From: Rhodovulum sp. ES.010
GTDB lineage: Bacteria > Pseudomonadota > Alphaproteobacteria > Rhodobacterales > Rhodobacteraceae
Direction of reading: 5' to 3'
Assembly (NCBI RefSeq): GCF_900142935.1
Contig: NZ_FSRS01000001.1
Location: forward strand, 2,826,001 to 2,890,000
Length of the DNA: 64,000 nt
In this document: positions 8,962 through 18,835 of the stretch, piece after piece
Layout: every line of letters starts with the position of its first letter
Numbering within the stretch: the stretch's first letter is position 1
Position numbers and translations under genes: made by a program
The notes under the pieces: model-generated
The model's database searches: none
The model's input: only the letters and a program-made list of their open reading frames with translations
Told to the model about the DNA's origin: nothing

Positions 8962-9300
8962 TCAGCCGTCGTCGCGATCGAAGAACGGCTCCATCTGCGC
9001 CACGATCACCGCGTTCTCGGCCAGCGCGCGGGCCATCAGCGCGGCTTCCTCGTCGGGGATGTCATGGCCCTGCGCCCGGCGTTCCTCGGCGGTGCCGTAG
9101 CCGGTCACGTCGAGCGGTGCGAGCCCGGCCTGCTTCAGCACCGCCACCGTCTCGCGCACCGCCTCGGCCTCGTCCACGCCCGAGGCGTAGCACATCAGCC
9201 CCGCCCCGGTCGCCCCCTCGGGAAGGCCGTCATCGGGCTTGCGGCCGACTTCGATGAGAAGGGTGTAAACCTCTTGTTTCGGCTTGGCTTTTTCAGTCAC
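8962..9300 (-). CDS. Small conserved-looking protein downstream of dapD, function unknown
   Basis: 112-residue soluble protein with a GTG start whose first codons overlap the end of dapD by 8 bases, so translation is probably coupled. It opens [22 protein letters not shown] and has an acidic C-terminus. No signal peptide, membrane segment or catalytic motif is visible. Its position in the lysine/DAP gene cluster suggests a role there, but nothing in the sequence proves it. The frame has normal codon use for the window and a coupled start, which is why I treat it as real. Confidence 0.7.
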   Translation of the reverse strand: MTEKAKPKQEVYTLLIEVGRKPDDGLPEGATGAGLMCYASGVDEAEAVRETVAVLKQAGLAPLDVTGYGTAEERRAQGHDIPDEEAALMARALAENAVIVAQMEPFFDRDDG

Positions 9301-10120
9301 GCAACAGCTCGTTGATGCCGACCTTGGAGCGGGTCTTCTCGTCCACCCGCTTGACGATCACCGCGCAGTAGAGGTTCACGCCGCCCTTGGAGGGCAGCGA
9401 GCCCGAGACCACGACCGAGTAGGGCGGCACCTCGCCGTAGATCACCTCGCCGGTCTCGCGATCGACGATCTTGGTCGATTTGCCGATGAAGACGCCCATT
9501 CCGAGGACCGCGCCCTCGCGCACGATGCAGCCCTCGACCACCTCGGAGCGGGCGCCGATGAAGCAGTTGTCCTCGATGATCGTGGGACCGGCCTGCATCG
9601 GTTCCAGCACGCCGCCGATGCCCACGCCGCCCGAGAGATGCACGTTCTTGCCGATCTGGGCGCAGGACCCGACGGTGGCCCAGGTGTCGACCATCGTGCC
9701 CGCGTCCACATAGGCGCCGAGATTGACGAAGGAGGGCATCAGCACGACGCCCGGCGCGATATAGGCGGATTTGCGGACGATGCAGTTGGGCACCGCGCGG
9801 AAGCCCGCGGCCTTCCACTCGTTGTCGCCCCAGCCCTTGAACTTCGAGTCGACCTTGTCCCACCAGTGGCCGCCTTGGGGGCCGCCGTCCTGCTGTTCCA
9901 TGTCTTTCAGCCGAAAGCCCAGAAGCACCGCCTTCTTGGCCCACTGGTTCACGTGCCAGTCGCCGTTTTCCTGCCGTTCGGCCACGCGCAGTTCGCCGCT
10001 GTCGAGCGCGTTCAGCGTGTTCTCGATCGCCTCGCGCGTCTCGCCGCCCGTGGAGGGCGTGATCGTGTCGCGCGCCTCCCAGGCGGCTTCGATGGCGGCT
10101 TCGAGCTGGGCGTGGGACAT
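9293..10120 (-). CDS. dapD: 2,3,4,5-tetrahydropyridine-2,6-dicarboxylate N-succinyltransferase
   Basis: Transfers succinyl from succinyl-CoA to tetrahydrodipicolinate, the step before DapC/DapE in the succinylase branch of lysine synthesis. The 275-residue protein has an N-terminal helical domain and a long left-handed beta-helix made of hexapeptide repeats ([20 protein letters not shown], and on to [17 protein letters not shown]), ending in [18 protein letters not shown], all typical. GGAGGA lies 4 bases before the ATG at 10120 and fixes the start. The small ORF 3' of it overlaps by 8 bases. Confidence 0.95.
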   Translation of the reverse strand: MSHAQLEAAIEAAWEARDTITPSTGGETREAIENTLNALDSGELRVAERQENGDWHVNQWAKKAVLLGFRLKDMEQQDGGPQGGHWWDKVDSKFKGWGDNEWKAAGFRAVPNCIVRKSAYIAPGVVLMPSFVNLGAYVDAGTMVDTWATVGSCAQIGKNVHLSGGVGIGGVLEPMQAGPTIIEDNCFIGARSEVVEGCIVREGAVLGMGVFIGKSTKIVDRETGEVIYGEVPPYSVVVSGSLPSKGGVNLYCAVIVKRVDEKTRSKVGINELLRD

Positions 10121-10190
10121 CGCTTCCTCCGCGGAAAGGTGGCTTTCATGATTGGCCGTCAGCCTATAGACGCAAGGAACCCTAGGCGCA

Positions 10191-11051
10191 ATGCAGCCCG
10201 ATGAGAGCCCGATGACCGACGACGCCTGCCGCCCGTTCCGAGATGCCCAGAAGGATGTCGAGACCGTTCGCGAGATCCCGGACACGCCGCAGACGCGGGC
10301 GCCGGCCTACCGGCTCGCCTTTGCCGACCCCGAGTTCCTCTGGCGCGACGAGTTGCGCCCGGTGCGGCTGCAGCTCGAACTCCTGAAGCCCGAACTCCTG
10401 ATGAGAGAGTTCGGCATCGAGAGCACGATCGTGCTGTTCGGTTCGGCGCGCATCCCCGAAGAGGCCAGGCGCGTCGAGGCGGCGACCGAAACCCTGGGGC
10501 GATATGCCAGGTATTACGAGGAGGCGCGCCGTTTCGCGCGTCTCATGACCGAAAAGAGCCAGACCAACGGCCGCCACCATGTCATCGTCACGGGCGGCGG
10601 CCCAGGCATCATGGAGGCGGGCAACCGCGGCGCGGCCGAGGCCGGCGGCGTGTCGATCGGGCTGAACATCGTGTTGCCGCACGAGCAGGCGCCGAACGAG
10701 TACGTCACGCCGGATTTGTGCTTCAACTTCCACTATTTCGGCATCCGCAAGATGCATTTCCTGCTGCGCGCCTCGGCCATCGCGATCTTTCCCGGCGGCT
10801 TCGGCACGCTGGACGAGATGTTCGAGGCGCTGACCCTGATTCAGACCGACCGGATGGACCCGGTGCCCTTCCTGCTGTTCGGGCGGGAGTTCTGGGAGCG
10901 GATCATCAACTGGGAGGCGCTGGCCGAGGTCGGCACGATTTCTCGCGAGGATCTGGACCTGTTCACCTATGTCGAGACGGCGGAGGAGGCCGTGGCGGCG
11001 ATCGAGAACTGGCAACCTCCGCGCAAGACCGACGAGGCCTACGGGACCTGA
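10191..11051 (+). CDS. LOG family protein (TIGR00730 / 'lysine decarboxylase' fold)
   Basis: Rossmann-like nucleotide-binding protein. It has both LOG signatures: [14 protein letters not shown] and PGGFGTLDE. Characterised members are cytokinin riboside 5'-monophosphate phosphoribohydrolases; the older 'lysine decarboxylase' name is not supported. This 286-residue form has a ~75-residue N-terminal extension containing [15 protein letters not shown], as seen in longer bacterial LOG proteins. Start: ATG 10191 has AAGGAA 11-12 bases upstream; ATG 10212 is possible. The codons between them form a two-unit 11-bp repeat. The gene is divergent from dapD with a 70-base gap. Confidence 0.85.
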   Translation: MQPDESPMTDDACRPFRDAQKDVETVREIPDTPQTRAPAYRLAFADPEFLWRDELRPVRLQLELLKPELLMREFGIESTIVLFGSARIPEEARRVEAATETLGRYARYYEEARRFARLMTEKSQTNGRHHVIVTGGGPGIMEAGNRGAAEAGGVSIGLNIVLPHEQAPNEYVTPDLCFNFHYFGIRKMHFLLRASAIAIFPGGFGTLDEMFEALTLIQTDRMDPVPFLLFGREFWERIINWEALAEVGTISREDLDLFTYVETAEEAVAAIENWQPPRKTDEAYGT

Positions 11052-11054
11052 GCC

Positions 11055-12296
11055 TCAGTGCACGTCCGGCGCATTGGGGCGGCGGACGACGCGTTCTGGC
11101 TGGGGCAGGCCCGCCTCTGCGGCGATCTCGAAACGCGACTTGCGGGCGCGTTCGGTGGCCGATTTCAATTGGCCGCACGCGGCCATGATGTCCTCGCCGC
11201 GGGGCGTACGGATCGGGCTGGCGTATCCGGCCTTGTACAGGATGTCGGCAAAGCCCTCGATTCGCTCCCAGTCGGAGCGTTCATACGGGGAACCGGGCCA
11301 CTCGTTGAACGGGATCAGGTTGATCTTGGCGGGGATGCCGGCGATCAGCTTGACCAGCCGGCGCGCATCGGCGTCGCTGTCGTTGACGTCCTTCAGCATC
11401 ACGTATTCGAAGGTGATGCGTTCGGAATTCGACAGCTTGGGGTAGGCGCGGAGCGCGTCGAACAACTGCGCCAGCGGGTACTTCCGGTTGATCGGTACCA
11501 GCGTGTTGCGCAGCTCGTCGGTGGTGGCGTGCAGGGATACCGCCAGCATGCAGCCGATCTCGGTCGCGGTGCGACCGATCTCGGGCACGATGCCCGAGGT
11601 GGAGAGCGTGATGCGGCGGCGCGAAAGCGAAATGCCCTCGCCATCCATCGCGATCTGCATCGCGTCGCGCACCGACTCGAAATTGTAGAGCGGTTCGCCC
11701 ATGCCCATCAGCACGATGTTGGAAATCAGCCGCGTCTCGTCCTTGGGCTGGCCGGGCTCGGGCCATTCGCCCAGGTCGTCGCGGGCCAGCATGATCTGGC
11801 CGACGATCTCGCCCGCGGTCAGGTTGCGCACCAGCCGCTGGGTGCCGGTATGGCAGAAGGTGCAGGTCAGCGTGCAGCCCACCTGGCTGGAAATGCACAG
11901 CGTGCCGCGCCCGTCCTCGGGGATGTAAACCACCTCCACCTCGTGGCCGCCGGCGATCCGCACCAGGTACTTGCGCGTGCCGTCGGCCGAGACGTTGCGC
12001 GAGACGACCTCGGGTACCTCGATGACGAAATGGTCTTTCAGCCGGGCACGGTAGTCCCTGGCGAGGTTGGTCATCGCGTCGAAGGCGCGCACGCCCTTCT
12101 GGTAGACCCACTGCCAGACCTGCGCCTCGCGCATCTTCGCCTGTTTCTCGGGGGTGCCGGCCTCGATCAGCGCGGCGCGCAACTGCGGCCGCGTCAGGCC
12201 CACGAGATTGCGGCGCCCGGCCTCGGGGGTCTTGCGGGGAATCGGCATCGCCTCGGGCGTGATCGGCGGGCTCGCGGTCATCTGGCGCGTCTCCAT
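11055..12296 (-). CDS. rlmN: Dual-specificity 23S rRNA/tRNA adenine-C2 methyltransferase RlmN
   Basis: Radical-SAM enzyme that methylates C2 of A2503 in 23S rRNA and A37 of some tRNAs. The [4Fe-4S] motif CTLTCTFC sits in [18 protein letters not shown]. The near-C-terminal [14 protein letters not shown] holds the catalytic Cys that forms the covalent intermediate. Length (413 aa) is normal. The first ~20 residues are not conserved, and an internal ATG at 12281 is an alternative start. No strong Shine-Dalgarno precedes either. The gene is convergent with the LOG gene (3-base gap). Confidence 0.95.
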   Translation of the reverse strand: METRQMTASPPITPEAMPIPRKTPEAGRRNLVGLTRPQLRAALIEAGTPEKQAKMREAQVWQWVYQKGVRAFDAMTNLARDYRARLKDHFVIEVPEVVSRNVSADGTRKYLVRIAGGHEVEVVYIPEDGRGTLCISSQVGCTLTCTFCHTGTQRLVRNLTAGEIVGQIMLARDDLGEWPEPGQPKDETRLISNIVLMGMGEPLYNFESVRDAMQIAMDGEGISLSRRRITLSTSGIVPEIGRTATEIGCMLAVSLHATTDELRNTLVPINRKYPLAQLFDALRAYPKLSNSERITFEYVMLKDVNDSDADARRLVKLIAGIPAKINLIPFNEWPGSPYERSDWERIEGFADILYKAGYASPIRTPRGEDIMAACGQLKSATERARKSRFEIAAEAGLPQPERVVRRPNAPDVH

Positions 12297-12398
12297 CGGG
12301 TAAGGCCGCTGATATATGGGATTCGGCCGCGAAAATAAACATCCCGCAGGCGGGCGGGCCGCCCGCGGGGCGCGCCGGTCCCGGACGCTATCCCGCGC

Positions 12399-12956
12399 TC
12401 AGTTGCCGCCGCAGCGCTGCTCGGCCTCGTCCATCGCGGCGGTGAAGCCCATCAGCGAGAAGGTGTCCTTGGTCGTCGTCCCGCGTGACGAGACACCGGT
12501 CACGACCGCTTCGGCGCCGCGCTTCATCGCGGCGAGAAGCCGGGCGTCGTCTTCCTTGGAGGCCGGCCAGGCATAGCCCGTCATCTCGCCGCTCTCCTCG
12601 ACGTTCTGCGTGAAGAGCTCGAACGCGCTGTCGCCGATCTCCACCTTCACGGTGGACCCGTCGGCGAAGGGATAGCCGCCCCGGAAGGACACTTCACCCG
12701 CGACACCCGATCCCGGGCGGAAGCTCACGAAAAGCAGGATCTCGCCGCGGCGAACCTCCACCACGCGGCCGTCGCGGCTGTTGACGGTTTCCTTGGGCGG
12801 CGACACGCCCCAGCATTCGGTCGGGTCGCTCTCGACGAAGACGTTCCAGTCGGTCTTGACCGCGACGTTGTTGGTCGATTCCTCCTGCGCCTGGGCCCCC
12901 CAGCCCGCAAGCGCCATCACCCCGCCCAGAAGGGCCGTTCGTATCGGGGATGTCAT
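12399..12956 (-). CDS. Invasion-associated locus B (IalB)-like exported protein
   Basis: 185-residue protein with a Sec signal peptide (MTSPIRTALLGGVMALAGWGAQAQE). The mature part, with WNVFVESDPTECWGVSPPKE, RGEILLFVSFRPG, VSFRGGYPFADGS and GFTAAMDEAEQRC, follows the IalB family pattern, including the paired cysteines at the two ends. IalB is a periplasmic or outer-membrane-associated protein first described in Bartonella. In free-living Rhodobacteraceae its role is unknown and the name should not be read as evidence of virulence. Monocistronic. Confidence 0.75.
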   Translation of the reverse strand: MTSPIRTALLGGVMALAGWGAQAQEESTNNVAVKTDWNVFVESDPTECWGVSPPKETVNSRDGRVVEVRRGEILLFVSFRPGSGVAGEVSFRGGYPFADGSTVKVEIGDSAFELFTQNVEESGEMTGYAWPASKEDDARLLAAMKRGAEAVVTGVSSRGTTTKDTFSLMGFTAAMDEAEQRCGGN

Positions 12957-13130
12957 CGTGATACAGCCTCCAGCCGTGCTTGCCTCTGTGCCCGCCCGAT
13001 CGGCCCTGGTCCGACGGTTTTTCGTGTGGCGGGGCGGTTTGCAACTCGATATGCCCAGCCTAGCCTAGGGTCGCGCGGAAGTGAAATCCCTCTTGGCACA
13101 AAATCGCGTGGGCTTGAAGGGGAGGTGTGC

Positions 13131-14129
13131 ATGGCCGGTGCGGTCGAGATGGTGGAGGTCTGGCGCGGCGACATGGCCGAGTCGCGCCATCGCGGGCATG
13201 CGGTGGTCTGTGACACCGACGGCGAGATCGTCGCGGCCTGGGGCGACCCGCAGGCGGTGATCTACCCGCGTTCCTCGGTCAAGATGATCCAGGCCCTGCC
13301 GCTGATCGAGAGCGGCGCGGCCGATGCCGCCGGGCTGGACGACGGGGAACTCGCGCTGGCCTGCGCCTCGCACGAGGGCGCGCCGCTGCACGTGGGCCGC
13401 GTGGCGGCCTGGCTCGGCCGCCTGGGTTTTGCCGAGGCCGATCTGCGCTGCGGCGCGCAGCCCAGCCGCGACCGCGCCGAGCGCAAGCGCATGTTGATCG
13501 CCGGTGAGGCGCCCAGCCAGTTGCACAACAACTGTTCGGGCAAGCATGCGGGCTTTCTCACGCTCTCGCGGCATCTGGGCGGAGGGTCGGACTACAACGA
13601 CCCCGACCACCCGGTGCAGCGCGCCGTTCGGGCGGCCTTCGAGGAGGTGACCGGTCTGGAGAGCCCGTGCCACGCCGTCGATGGCTGTTCCGCCCCGAAT
13701 TATGCCACGACGATGCACGGGCTGGCCCGCGCGATGGGCTTTTTCGCCGGCGCGCGCGCCGACGCGGCCGACAGCCGCGCGCGGGCCGCCGGGCGGCTGG
13801 TCGATGCGATGCGGGCCCATCCCGACCTTGTCGCGGGCGAGGGCCGCGCCTGCACGGAGATGATGCGCGCCATGGCGGGTCGCGCCGCCGTCAAGACCGG
13901 GGCGGAGGGGGTTTTCGTGGCGATCCTGCCGGACCGGTGTCTGGGCGTGGCGCTCAAGATCGAAGATGGCGCGACGCGGGCCTCGGAGGCCGCCATTGCC
14001 GGGCTTCTGGCCCATCTCGGCGCGCTCGACCGCGATCATCCCGCGGTGCGCAAGCGGCTTGGCGCGCCTATCGTCAACTGGCGCGGGGTCGCGACGGGGG
14101 AGGTCCGGCTCGCGTTCGGCTTCGCCTGA
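13131..14129 (+). CDS. L-asparaginase, rhizobial (AnsA-like, PF06089) type
   Basis: Hydrolyses L-asparagine to aspartate and ammonia. It belongs to the Rhizobium etli-type asparaginases, which have a serine-beta-lactamase-like fold and are unrelated to E. coli AnsA/AnsB. Family motifs are all present: YPRSSVKMIQALP (SxxK-type Ser and Lys), CASHEGAP (second Ser), NNCSGKHAGF and CHAVDGCSAP (Cys residues of the metal site). GGGGAGG lies 6 bases before ATG 13131, fixing the start; length is 332 aa. The aminotransferase gene starts 63 bases downstream and may be cotranscribed. Confidence 0.88.
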   Translation: MAGAVEMVEVWRGDMAESRHRGHAVVCDTDGEIVAAWGDPQAVIYPRSSVKMIQALPLIESGAADAAGLDDGELALACASHEGAPLHVGRVAAWLGRLGFAEADLRCGAQPSRDRAERKRMLIAGEAPSQLHNNCSGKHAGFLTLSRHLGGGSDYNDPDHPVQRAVRAAFEEVTGLESPCHAVDGCSAPNYATTMHGLARAMGFFAGARADAADSRARAAGRLVDAMRAHPDLVAGEGRACTEMMRAMAGRAAVKTGAEGVFVAILPDRCLGVALKIEDGATRASEAAIAGLLAHLGALDRDHPAVRKRLGAPIVNWRGVATGEVRLAFGFA

Positions 14130-14192
14130 GGTAGCGCTTGCCATCCGCCGTTGCGCGACGTCAGATTGGGGCGAAATCCGGGTGAGGACCAC

Positions 14193-15467
14193 ATGAGCGA
14201 AACCCTACTCGAACGCCGCGCCCGGCTGATGGGCCCGAACGTGCCGACCTTCTATGCCGAGCCGCTGCACCTGGTGCGCGGCGAGGGCGTGTGGCTCTGG
14301 GATGCGGACGGGCGCCGGTATCTGGATTGCTACAACAACGTGCCCCATGTCGGCCACTGCCACCCCAGGGTGGTCGAGGCGATCGCCCGGCAGGCGGCGA
14401 CGCTGAACACGCACACCCGCTACCTGCACGAGGGCATCCTCGACTATATCGCGCGGCTGACGGCCACGATGGGCCAGGAGCTGACCCAGGCGATCATGGT
14501 CTGCACCGGGTCCGAGGCGAACGACGTGGCGATCCGCATGGCGCAGGCCGCGACCGGGGCCACGGGGCTGATCGCGACCGACAACACATATCATGGAAAC
14601 ACGGCTGCGGTGAGCCACCTGTCGACGCGCCGCCCGCCGATCGGCGGCTATCCCGCGCATGTCCGGCTGGTGCCCGCGCCCGAAAGCCTGGCGCCGCTGG
14701 GCGGAAGCCGGGAGGGTCAGGCGCGGGCCTTCGCCGAAAACGTCGCGCGGGCCATAGCGGACCTCGAGGAGGCCGGTCACGGCTTTGCCGGGTTCATGCT
14801 GTGCCCGTTCTTCGCCAACGAGGGCTTTCCGATGCTCGACAAGGGGTTCCTCGATCCCACCGTGGCGGTGATCCGGCGTGCCGGCGGGCTTGTGGTTGCC
14901 GACGAGGTGCAGCCCGGCTTCGGGCGGTTGGGCGATGCGTTCTGGGGGCACGCGGCGCTGGGCTTCGCGCCGGATGTGGTGACGCTGGGCAAGCCCATGG
15001 CGAATGGCCATCCCGTGGGCGCGGTCGTGACCCGGCCCGACATCATGGAGGCGTTCCGGAGCGCGTTCGGCTATTTCAATACCTTCGGCGGCAATCCTGT
15101 CTCGGCGGCGGCGGCGATGGCCACGCTCGAGGTGATCGAGCAAGAGAGGCTTATGGACAACGCGCGTGCCGTGGGGGACCACGCGCTGGAGCGTCTGCGC
15201 GACTTGCGCCACCCGATGCTGGCCGAGGTTCGGGGAAAGGGACTTTTCCTCGGGGCGGAGTTCGTCCACGAGGACGGAACCCCCGCCTCCGGTTTCGTCG
15301 AGTCGCTGGTCGAGCGGATGCGGGCGCGCGGCATCCTGCTGAACCGGATCGGGCGTGCGATGAACACGCTCAAGATCCGCCCGCCCCTGCCGTTCTCGCG
15401 CGAGAACGCAGACCTCATGGTCGACACGCTGGCCGAGGTGCTGGCCGAAACGGAGGTGCCCGCGTGA
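14193..15467 (+). CDS. PLP class III aminotransferase / phospho-lyase (AGXT2L/PHYKPL-like)
   Basis: Class III PLP fold, 424 aa. Recognisable are DGRRYLDCYNNVPHVGHCHP, CTGSEANDVAIRMAQ, DNTYHGNT, VADEVQPGFGR and LGKPMANGHPV (with the PLP Lys). The form GKPMxNGHPV is characteristic of the AGXT2-like subgroup, which includes ethanolamine-phosphate and 5-phosphohydroxylysine phospho-lyases. The next gene, an APH-fold kinase, overlaps its stop by 4 bases (GTGA). This kinase + lyase pairing mirrors hydroxylysine kinase + PHYKPL, so amino-alcohol phosphorylation followed by phosphate elimination is the best guess. A plain omega-transaminase remains possible. Confidence 0.8.
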   Translation: MSETLLERRARLMGPNVPTFYAEPLHLVRGEGVWLWDADGRRYLDCYNNVPHVGHCHPRVVEAIARQAATLNTHTRYLHEGILDYIARLTATMGQELTQAIMVCTGSEANDVAIRMAQAATGATGLIATDNTYHGNTAAVSHLSTRRPPIGGYPAHVRLVPAPESLAPLGGSREGQARAFAENVARAIADLEEAGHGFAGFMLCPFFANEGFPMLDKGFLDPTVAVIRRAGGLVVADEVQPGFGRLGDAFWGHAALGFAPDVVTLGKPMANGHPVGAVVTRPDIMEAFRSAFGYFNTFGGNPVSAAAAMATLEVIEQERLMDNARAVGDHALERLRDLRHPMLAEVRGKGLFLGAEFVHEDGTPASGFVESLVERMRARGILLNRIGRAMNTLKIRPPLPFSRENADLMVDTLAEVLAETEVPA

Positions 15468-16450
15468 CCGAAGAGGAAGCGTTGGAACTGGCCCAGGAGG
15501 CCGTCACGCATTGGGCGGGGTGCGAAGGCCCGCGCCTGATCTCCCACCGGGAGAACGCGGTCTTCGCGATGGTCCTTCCCCGGGCAGAGCGCGGCGTTCT
15601 GCGTCTTCACCGCCGGGGCTATCAGTCCGAAGAGGCGATCCGGTCCGAACTGTGGTGGATGGAGGCGCTGGCCGCGGCGGGCCTGTCCGTTCCGCGACCC
15701 CAGCGCACCGACGACGGGGCGTTGCTGGCCCAGCTTGCCGACGGGCGTATCTCGTCCGTCCTGGGCTGGGTGGCGGGCGATCCGCTGGGCGAGGGCGGCG
15801 AACCCCTGGCCGGCAGTCCCGACGACCAGATGCGCCGCTATGCCAGCGCCGGGCGTGCCATCGCCCAGCTGCATGTGGCGACCGACAGGCTGCACCTTCC
15901 CCCGAGCTTCACCCGCCCGCATTGGGATATCGAGGGTCTGCTCGGTCCCGCGCCCTTCTGGGGCCGGTTCTGGGACCATCCCTCTGCCAGCGAGCAAGAG
16001 GCGATCCTTTTGCAGGAGGCGCGCCGTTTCGCGCGGGAACGGCTGTCCGACTACGCCGCGCAGGGCGCGGACCAGGGGCTGATTCATGCCGACCTCTTGC
16101 GCGAGAACATCCTGTTCGACGGCCACCAGGCGCATCTGATCGATTTCGACGATTGCGGCTTCGGTTTCCGGCTCTACGATCTTGGCACCGCGCTGTCCCA
16201 GAACCTGGAGGAACCCGCGCTCGACCGGATCGCGACGGGGCTGGTCGAGGGTTATGGAACACTGCGCCCGCTCACCGACGATGATGTGGCCATGCTGCCG
16301 GTTTTCGTCATGCTTCGGACTCTGGCCTCGGTCGGATGGACGATGCCGCGGCTTGCGCCGGGCGACCCGCGCATCCGCGGCTATCTCAACCGCGCAGTCC
16401 GAACCGCCCACGCGGTTCTGGAGGGGCAGCGGCTGTTTCGGGTGCATTGA
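15464..16450 (+). CDS. APH-fold small-molecule kinase (hydroxylysine-kinase-like)
   Basis: 328-residue aminoglycoside-phosphotransferase-fold kinase. Brenner's motif is LIHADLLRENILFD (catalytic Asp, metal-binding Asn) and the metal site is LIDFDDCGFGF. The N-lobe is short and Arg-rich. It starts with GTG inside the stop of the phospho-lyase gene, so the two are translationally coupled. Homologues in this context phosphorylate amino alcohols such as 5-hydroxylysine, ethanolamine or homoserine rather than antibiotics. The substrate is inferred only from the pairing. Confidence 0.8.
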   Translation: MTEEEALELAQEAVTHWAGCEGPRLISHRENAVFAMVLPRAERGVLRLHRRGYQSEEAIRSELWWMEALAAAGLSVPRPQRTDDGALLAQLADGRISSVLGWVAGDPLGEGGEPLAGSPDDQMRRYASAGRAIAQLHVATDRLHLPPSFTRPHWDIEGLLGPAPFWGRFWDHPSASEQEAILLQEARRFARERLSDYAAQGADQGLIHADLLRENILFDGHQAHLIDFDDCGFGFRLYDLGTALSQNLEEPALDRIATGLVEGYGTLRPLTDDDVAMLPVFVMLRTLASVGWTMPRLAPGDPRIRGYLNRAVRTAHAVLEGQRLFRVH

Positions 16451-16539
16451 CGTGCGAGGCGCCGCGCCGCTGGTCAATTCGCGGATTGGTAATAGTTTCG
16501 TCTCAGACTGTCGCGCCGAACCACCTGACGGAAACCGCA

Positions 16540-16806
16540 ATGCCCAGAACGCTTTTCACTCTCAGCATTCCCGAGCGGCTCAACACGCTTCCGGTGTTCC
16601 TGGCTCTTCGCCTGTCCGACGACTGGACGGAGCCGCGCCCCTGGACCATCGGCAACCAGGCCATGCCCTATGTCGGGTGGCACGTCACGCGGCGCGAGAA
16701 CGGCCGTCTTCTGACGGTGATGCTGGGTCCGCTTGCGGTTCTGGCGGCGGTGCCCCCGGCGCCGGAGCATACCAACGGCCCCGGCTCGGTCGACCGCACG
16801 GGGTGA
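16540..16806 (+). CDS. Small hypothetical protein
   Basis: 88 codons starting MPRTLFTLSIPERLNTLPVF and ending before the convergent pncB. There is a mildly hydrophobic stretch (LLTVMLGPLAVLAAVPP) near the C-terminus but no clear signal peptide. I do not recognise a family. Support is limited to a start placed after a non-coding gap and a non-random amino-acid composition; there is no strong Shine-Dalgarno. It could be a chance frame in GC-rich DNA. Confidence 0.4.
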   Translation: MPRTLFTLSIPERLNTLPVFLALRLSDDWTEPRPWTIGNQAMPYVGWHVTRRENGRLLTVMLGPLAVLAAVPPAPEHTNGPGSVDRTG

Positions 16807-16825
16807 GCCGGGACCGCGCGCGGCC

Positions 16826-18124
16826 TCAGACGACGACCTCCATCGCCTTCTGCGCGCCCACGTGGAAAACACGTTTGTAGCGTTCGATTTCGTCGGCGGG
16901 CCCCATCGCCTTGTTGGGGTTGTCTGACAGCTTGACCGTGGGTCGCCCATTGGCGCTCACGGCCTTGCAGACCAGCGAGAACGGCGCCAACCCGTCATCG
17001 GGCACGAGCCCGCGGAAATCGTTGGTCAGCAGCGTTCCCCAACCGAAACTGATCTTGGCCCTGCCGACGAAGCGTTCGTAGAGATCGATGATGACATCCG
17101 CATCCAGCCCGTCGGAGAATATGATGAGCTTTTGCGTCGGGTCCTCGCCGCGCGATTTCCACCAGGCAATGGCGGTCTCGGCGCCCTCGACCGGGTCGCC
17201 CGAATCGATTCGGATCCCGGTCCAGCCCGCCAGCCAGTCGGGCGCGTTTTCCAGAAACCCCTTTGTGCCGTAGGTGTCGGGCAGGATGACCCGCAGGTTG
17301 CCGTCGTGTTCCTCATGCCAGTCGGCGAGCACGCGATAGGGCGCTTGCCGCAACTCCTCGTCCGTCTCGGCCAGCGCGGCATAGACCATCGGCAGCTCGT
17401 GCGCGTTGGTCCCGATCGCCTCGATGTCGCGGCGCATCGCGATCAGGCAGTTCGAGGTGCCGACGAACTTGTCGCCCAACCCCTCCATCATCGCCTGCAC
17501 GCACCAGTCCTGCCACAGGAAGGAATGCCGGCGCCGCGTGCCGAAATCGGCCACCTTCAGCTTCTCCAGCGGGCGCAGGCGCTGGATCTTCTCCCACAGC
17601 TTGGTCATGGCGCGGGCATAGAGCACCTGCAGCTCGAACTTGCCCATATGCGCCAGAACCGCGCGGCCGCGCAGCTCCATCAGCACGGCGAGCGCGGGGA
17701 TTTCCCACATCATCACCTCGGGCCAGCGCCCCTCGAAGGTCAGCTCGTACTGGCCGTCGCGCTTTTCCAGGGTGTAGGGCGGCAGTTGCAGGTTCTCGTA
17801 CCACTCCATGAAATCGGGGCGGAACATCTGCCGCTTGCCGTAGAAGGTGTTGCCCCGGAGCCATGTGCTTTCTCCGCGGGTCAGGCGCAGGGTGCGTATA
17901 TGGTCGAGCTGTTCGCGAAGTTCGCCCTCGTCGATCAACTCGGCCAGCCGGATTTCGGTCGTGCGGTTGATCAGGGAAAAGCTGACATGCGTGTCGCGCC
18001 GGTTGCGGAACACCGACTGGCACATCAACAGCTTGTAGAAATCGGTATCGAGAAGGGATCGGACGATCGGGTCGATCTTCCACTTGTGGTTATAGACCCG
18101 GGTGGCGATATCCACGTTCGTCAC
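16826..18124 (-). CDS. pncB: Nicotinate phosphoribosyltransferase
   Basis: Makes nicotinate mononucleotide from nicotinic acid and PRPP in the Preiss-Handler NAD salvage route. At 432 aa it is of usual length. Typical segments: [16 protein letters not shown] at the N-terminus, [43 protein letters not shown] with the conserved histidine that is phosphorylated in the family, [13 protein letters not shown], and [17 protein letters not shown]. The GTG start overlaps the TGA of pncA by 4 bases (GTGA), so nicotinamidase and this enzyme form a two-step operon from nicotinamide. Confidence 0.95.
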   Translation of the reverse strand: MTNVDIATRVYNHKWKIDPIVRSLLDTDFYKLLMCQSVFRNRRDTHVSFSLINRTTEIRLAELIDEGELREQLDHIRTLRLTRGESTWLRGNTFYGKRQMFRPDFMEWYENLQLPPYTLEKRDGQYELTFEGRWPEVMMWEIPALAVLMELRGRAVLAHMGKFELQVLYARAMTKLWEKIQRLRPLEKLKVADFGTRRRHSFLWQDWCVQAMMEGLGDKFVGTSNCLIAMRRDIEAIGTNAHELPMVYAALAETDEELRQAPYRVLADWHEEHDGNLRVILPDTYGTKGFLENAPDWLAGWTGIRIDSGDPVEGAETAIAWWKSRGEDPTQKLIIFSDGLDADVIIDLYERFVGRAKISFGWGTLLTNDFRGLVPDDGLAPFSLVCKAVSANGRPTVKLSDNPNKAMGPADEIERYKRVFHVGAQKAMEVVV

Positions 18125-18729
18125 GGTTCCAGCACCACGTTCGCGTCCAGCATGGATTGGCGGGCATCCTCCAGCGAGCCGTTGAGGTCGATGCCGCGCG
18201 TCGCGCCTTCCAGCACGGTGACCGCATAGCCCAGCCGGACCGCGTCGAGGGCCGAGTAGAGCACGCAGAAATCCGTCGCGAGCCCGACCAGCGTCAGGTG
18301 ATCGACGCCCTTGTCGGACAGGTAGTCGTCGAGGCCGGTCGGGGTTTCGTGGTCGTTCTCGAAGAAGGCGGAATAGCTGTCGATTTCGGGGCGGAACCCC
18401 TTGCGCACGATGTGATCGGCCTTGGACACGTCGAGATCGGGGTGGAATTCGGCGCCCTCCGAGTCCTGTACGCAGTGTACGGGCCAGAGGATTTGCGAGC
18501 CATAGGGCATGTCGACCACGTCATAGGGCTTCTTGCCCGCGTGGTTCTCGGCGAACGAACTGTGGTCGGCGGGGTGCCAATCCTGGGTCAGCACGCGAGT
18601 CTGGAACTCGTCCATCAGGGCATTGACGCGCGGAACGATCTTCTCGCCGCCGGGCACTTCGAGGGCGCCGCCCGTGCAGAAATCGTTCTGCACGTCGATC
18701 ACGATCAGGGCTTCGTTGGCGGGTCGCAT
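18121..18729 (-). CDS. pncA: Nicotinamidase
   Basis: Deamidates nicotinamide to nicotinate for NAD salvage. The isochorismatase-like fold has catalytic Asp in [17 protein letters not shown], the metal site in [10 protein letters not shown], the Lys in DHIVRKGF, and the nucleophile Cys in [12 protein letters not shown]. Length is 202 aa. GGAGG lies 7 bases before the ATG at 18729. It is the first gene of the pncA-pncB pair. Confidence 0.95.
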   Translation of the reverse strand: MRPANEALIVIDVQNDFCTGGALEVPGGEKIVPRVNALMDEFQTRVLTQDWHPADHSSFAENHAGKKPYDVVDMPYGSQILWPVHCVQDSEGAEFHPDLDVSKADHIVRKGFRPEIDSYSAFFENDHETPTGLDDYLSDKGVDHLTLVGLATDFCVLYSALDAVRLGYAVTVLEGATRGIDLNGSLEDARQSMLDANVVLEP

Positions 18730-18835
18730 GGGCCATCCTCCGGTCGCTACAGCCTTTGGGGTTAAGGGGGGGACCCCCTCAGGTCAATGCCCCGCTCTTG
18801 CCGCACCCGGGCCGCCTGGCGTATCCCTTTGCCCC

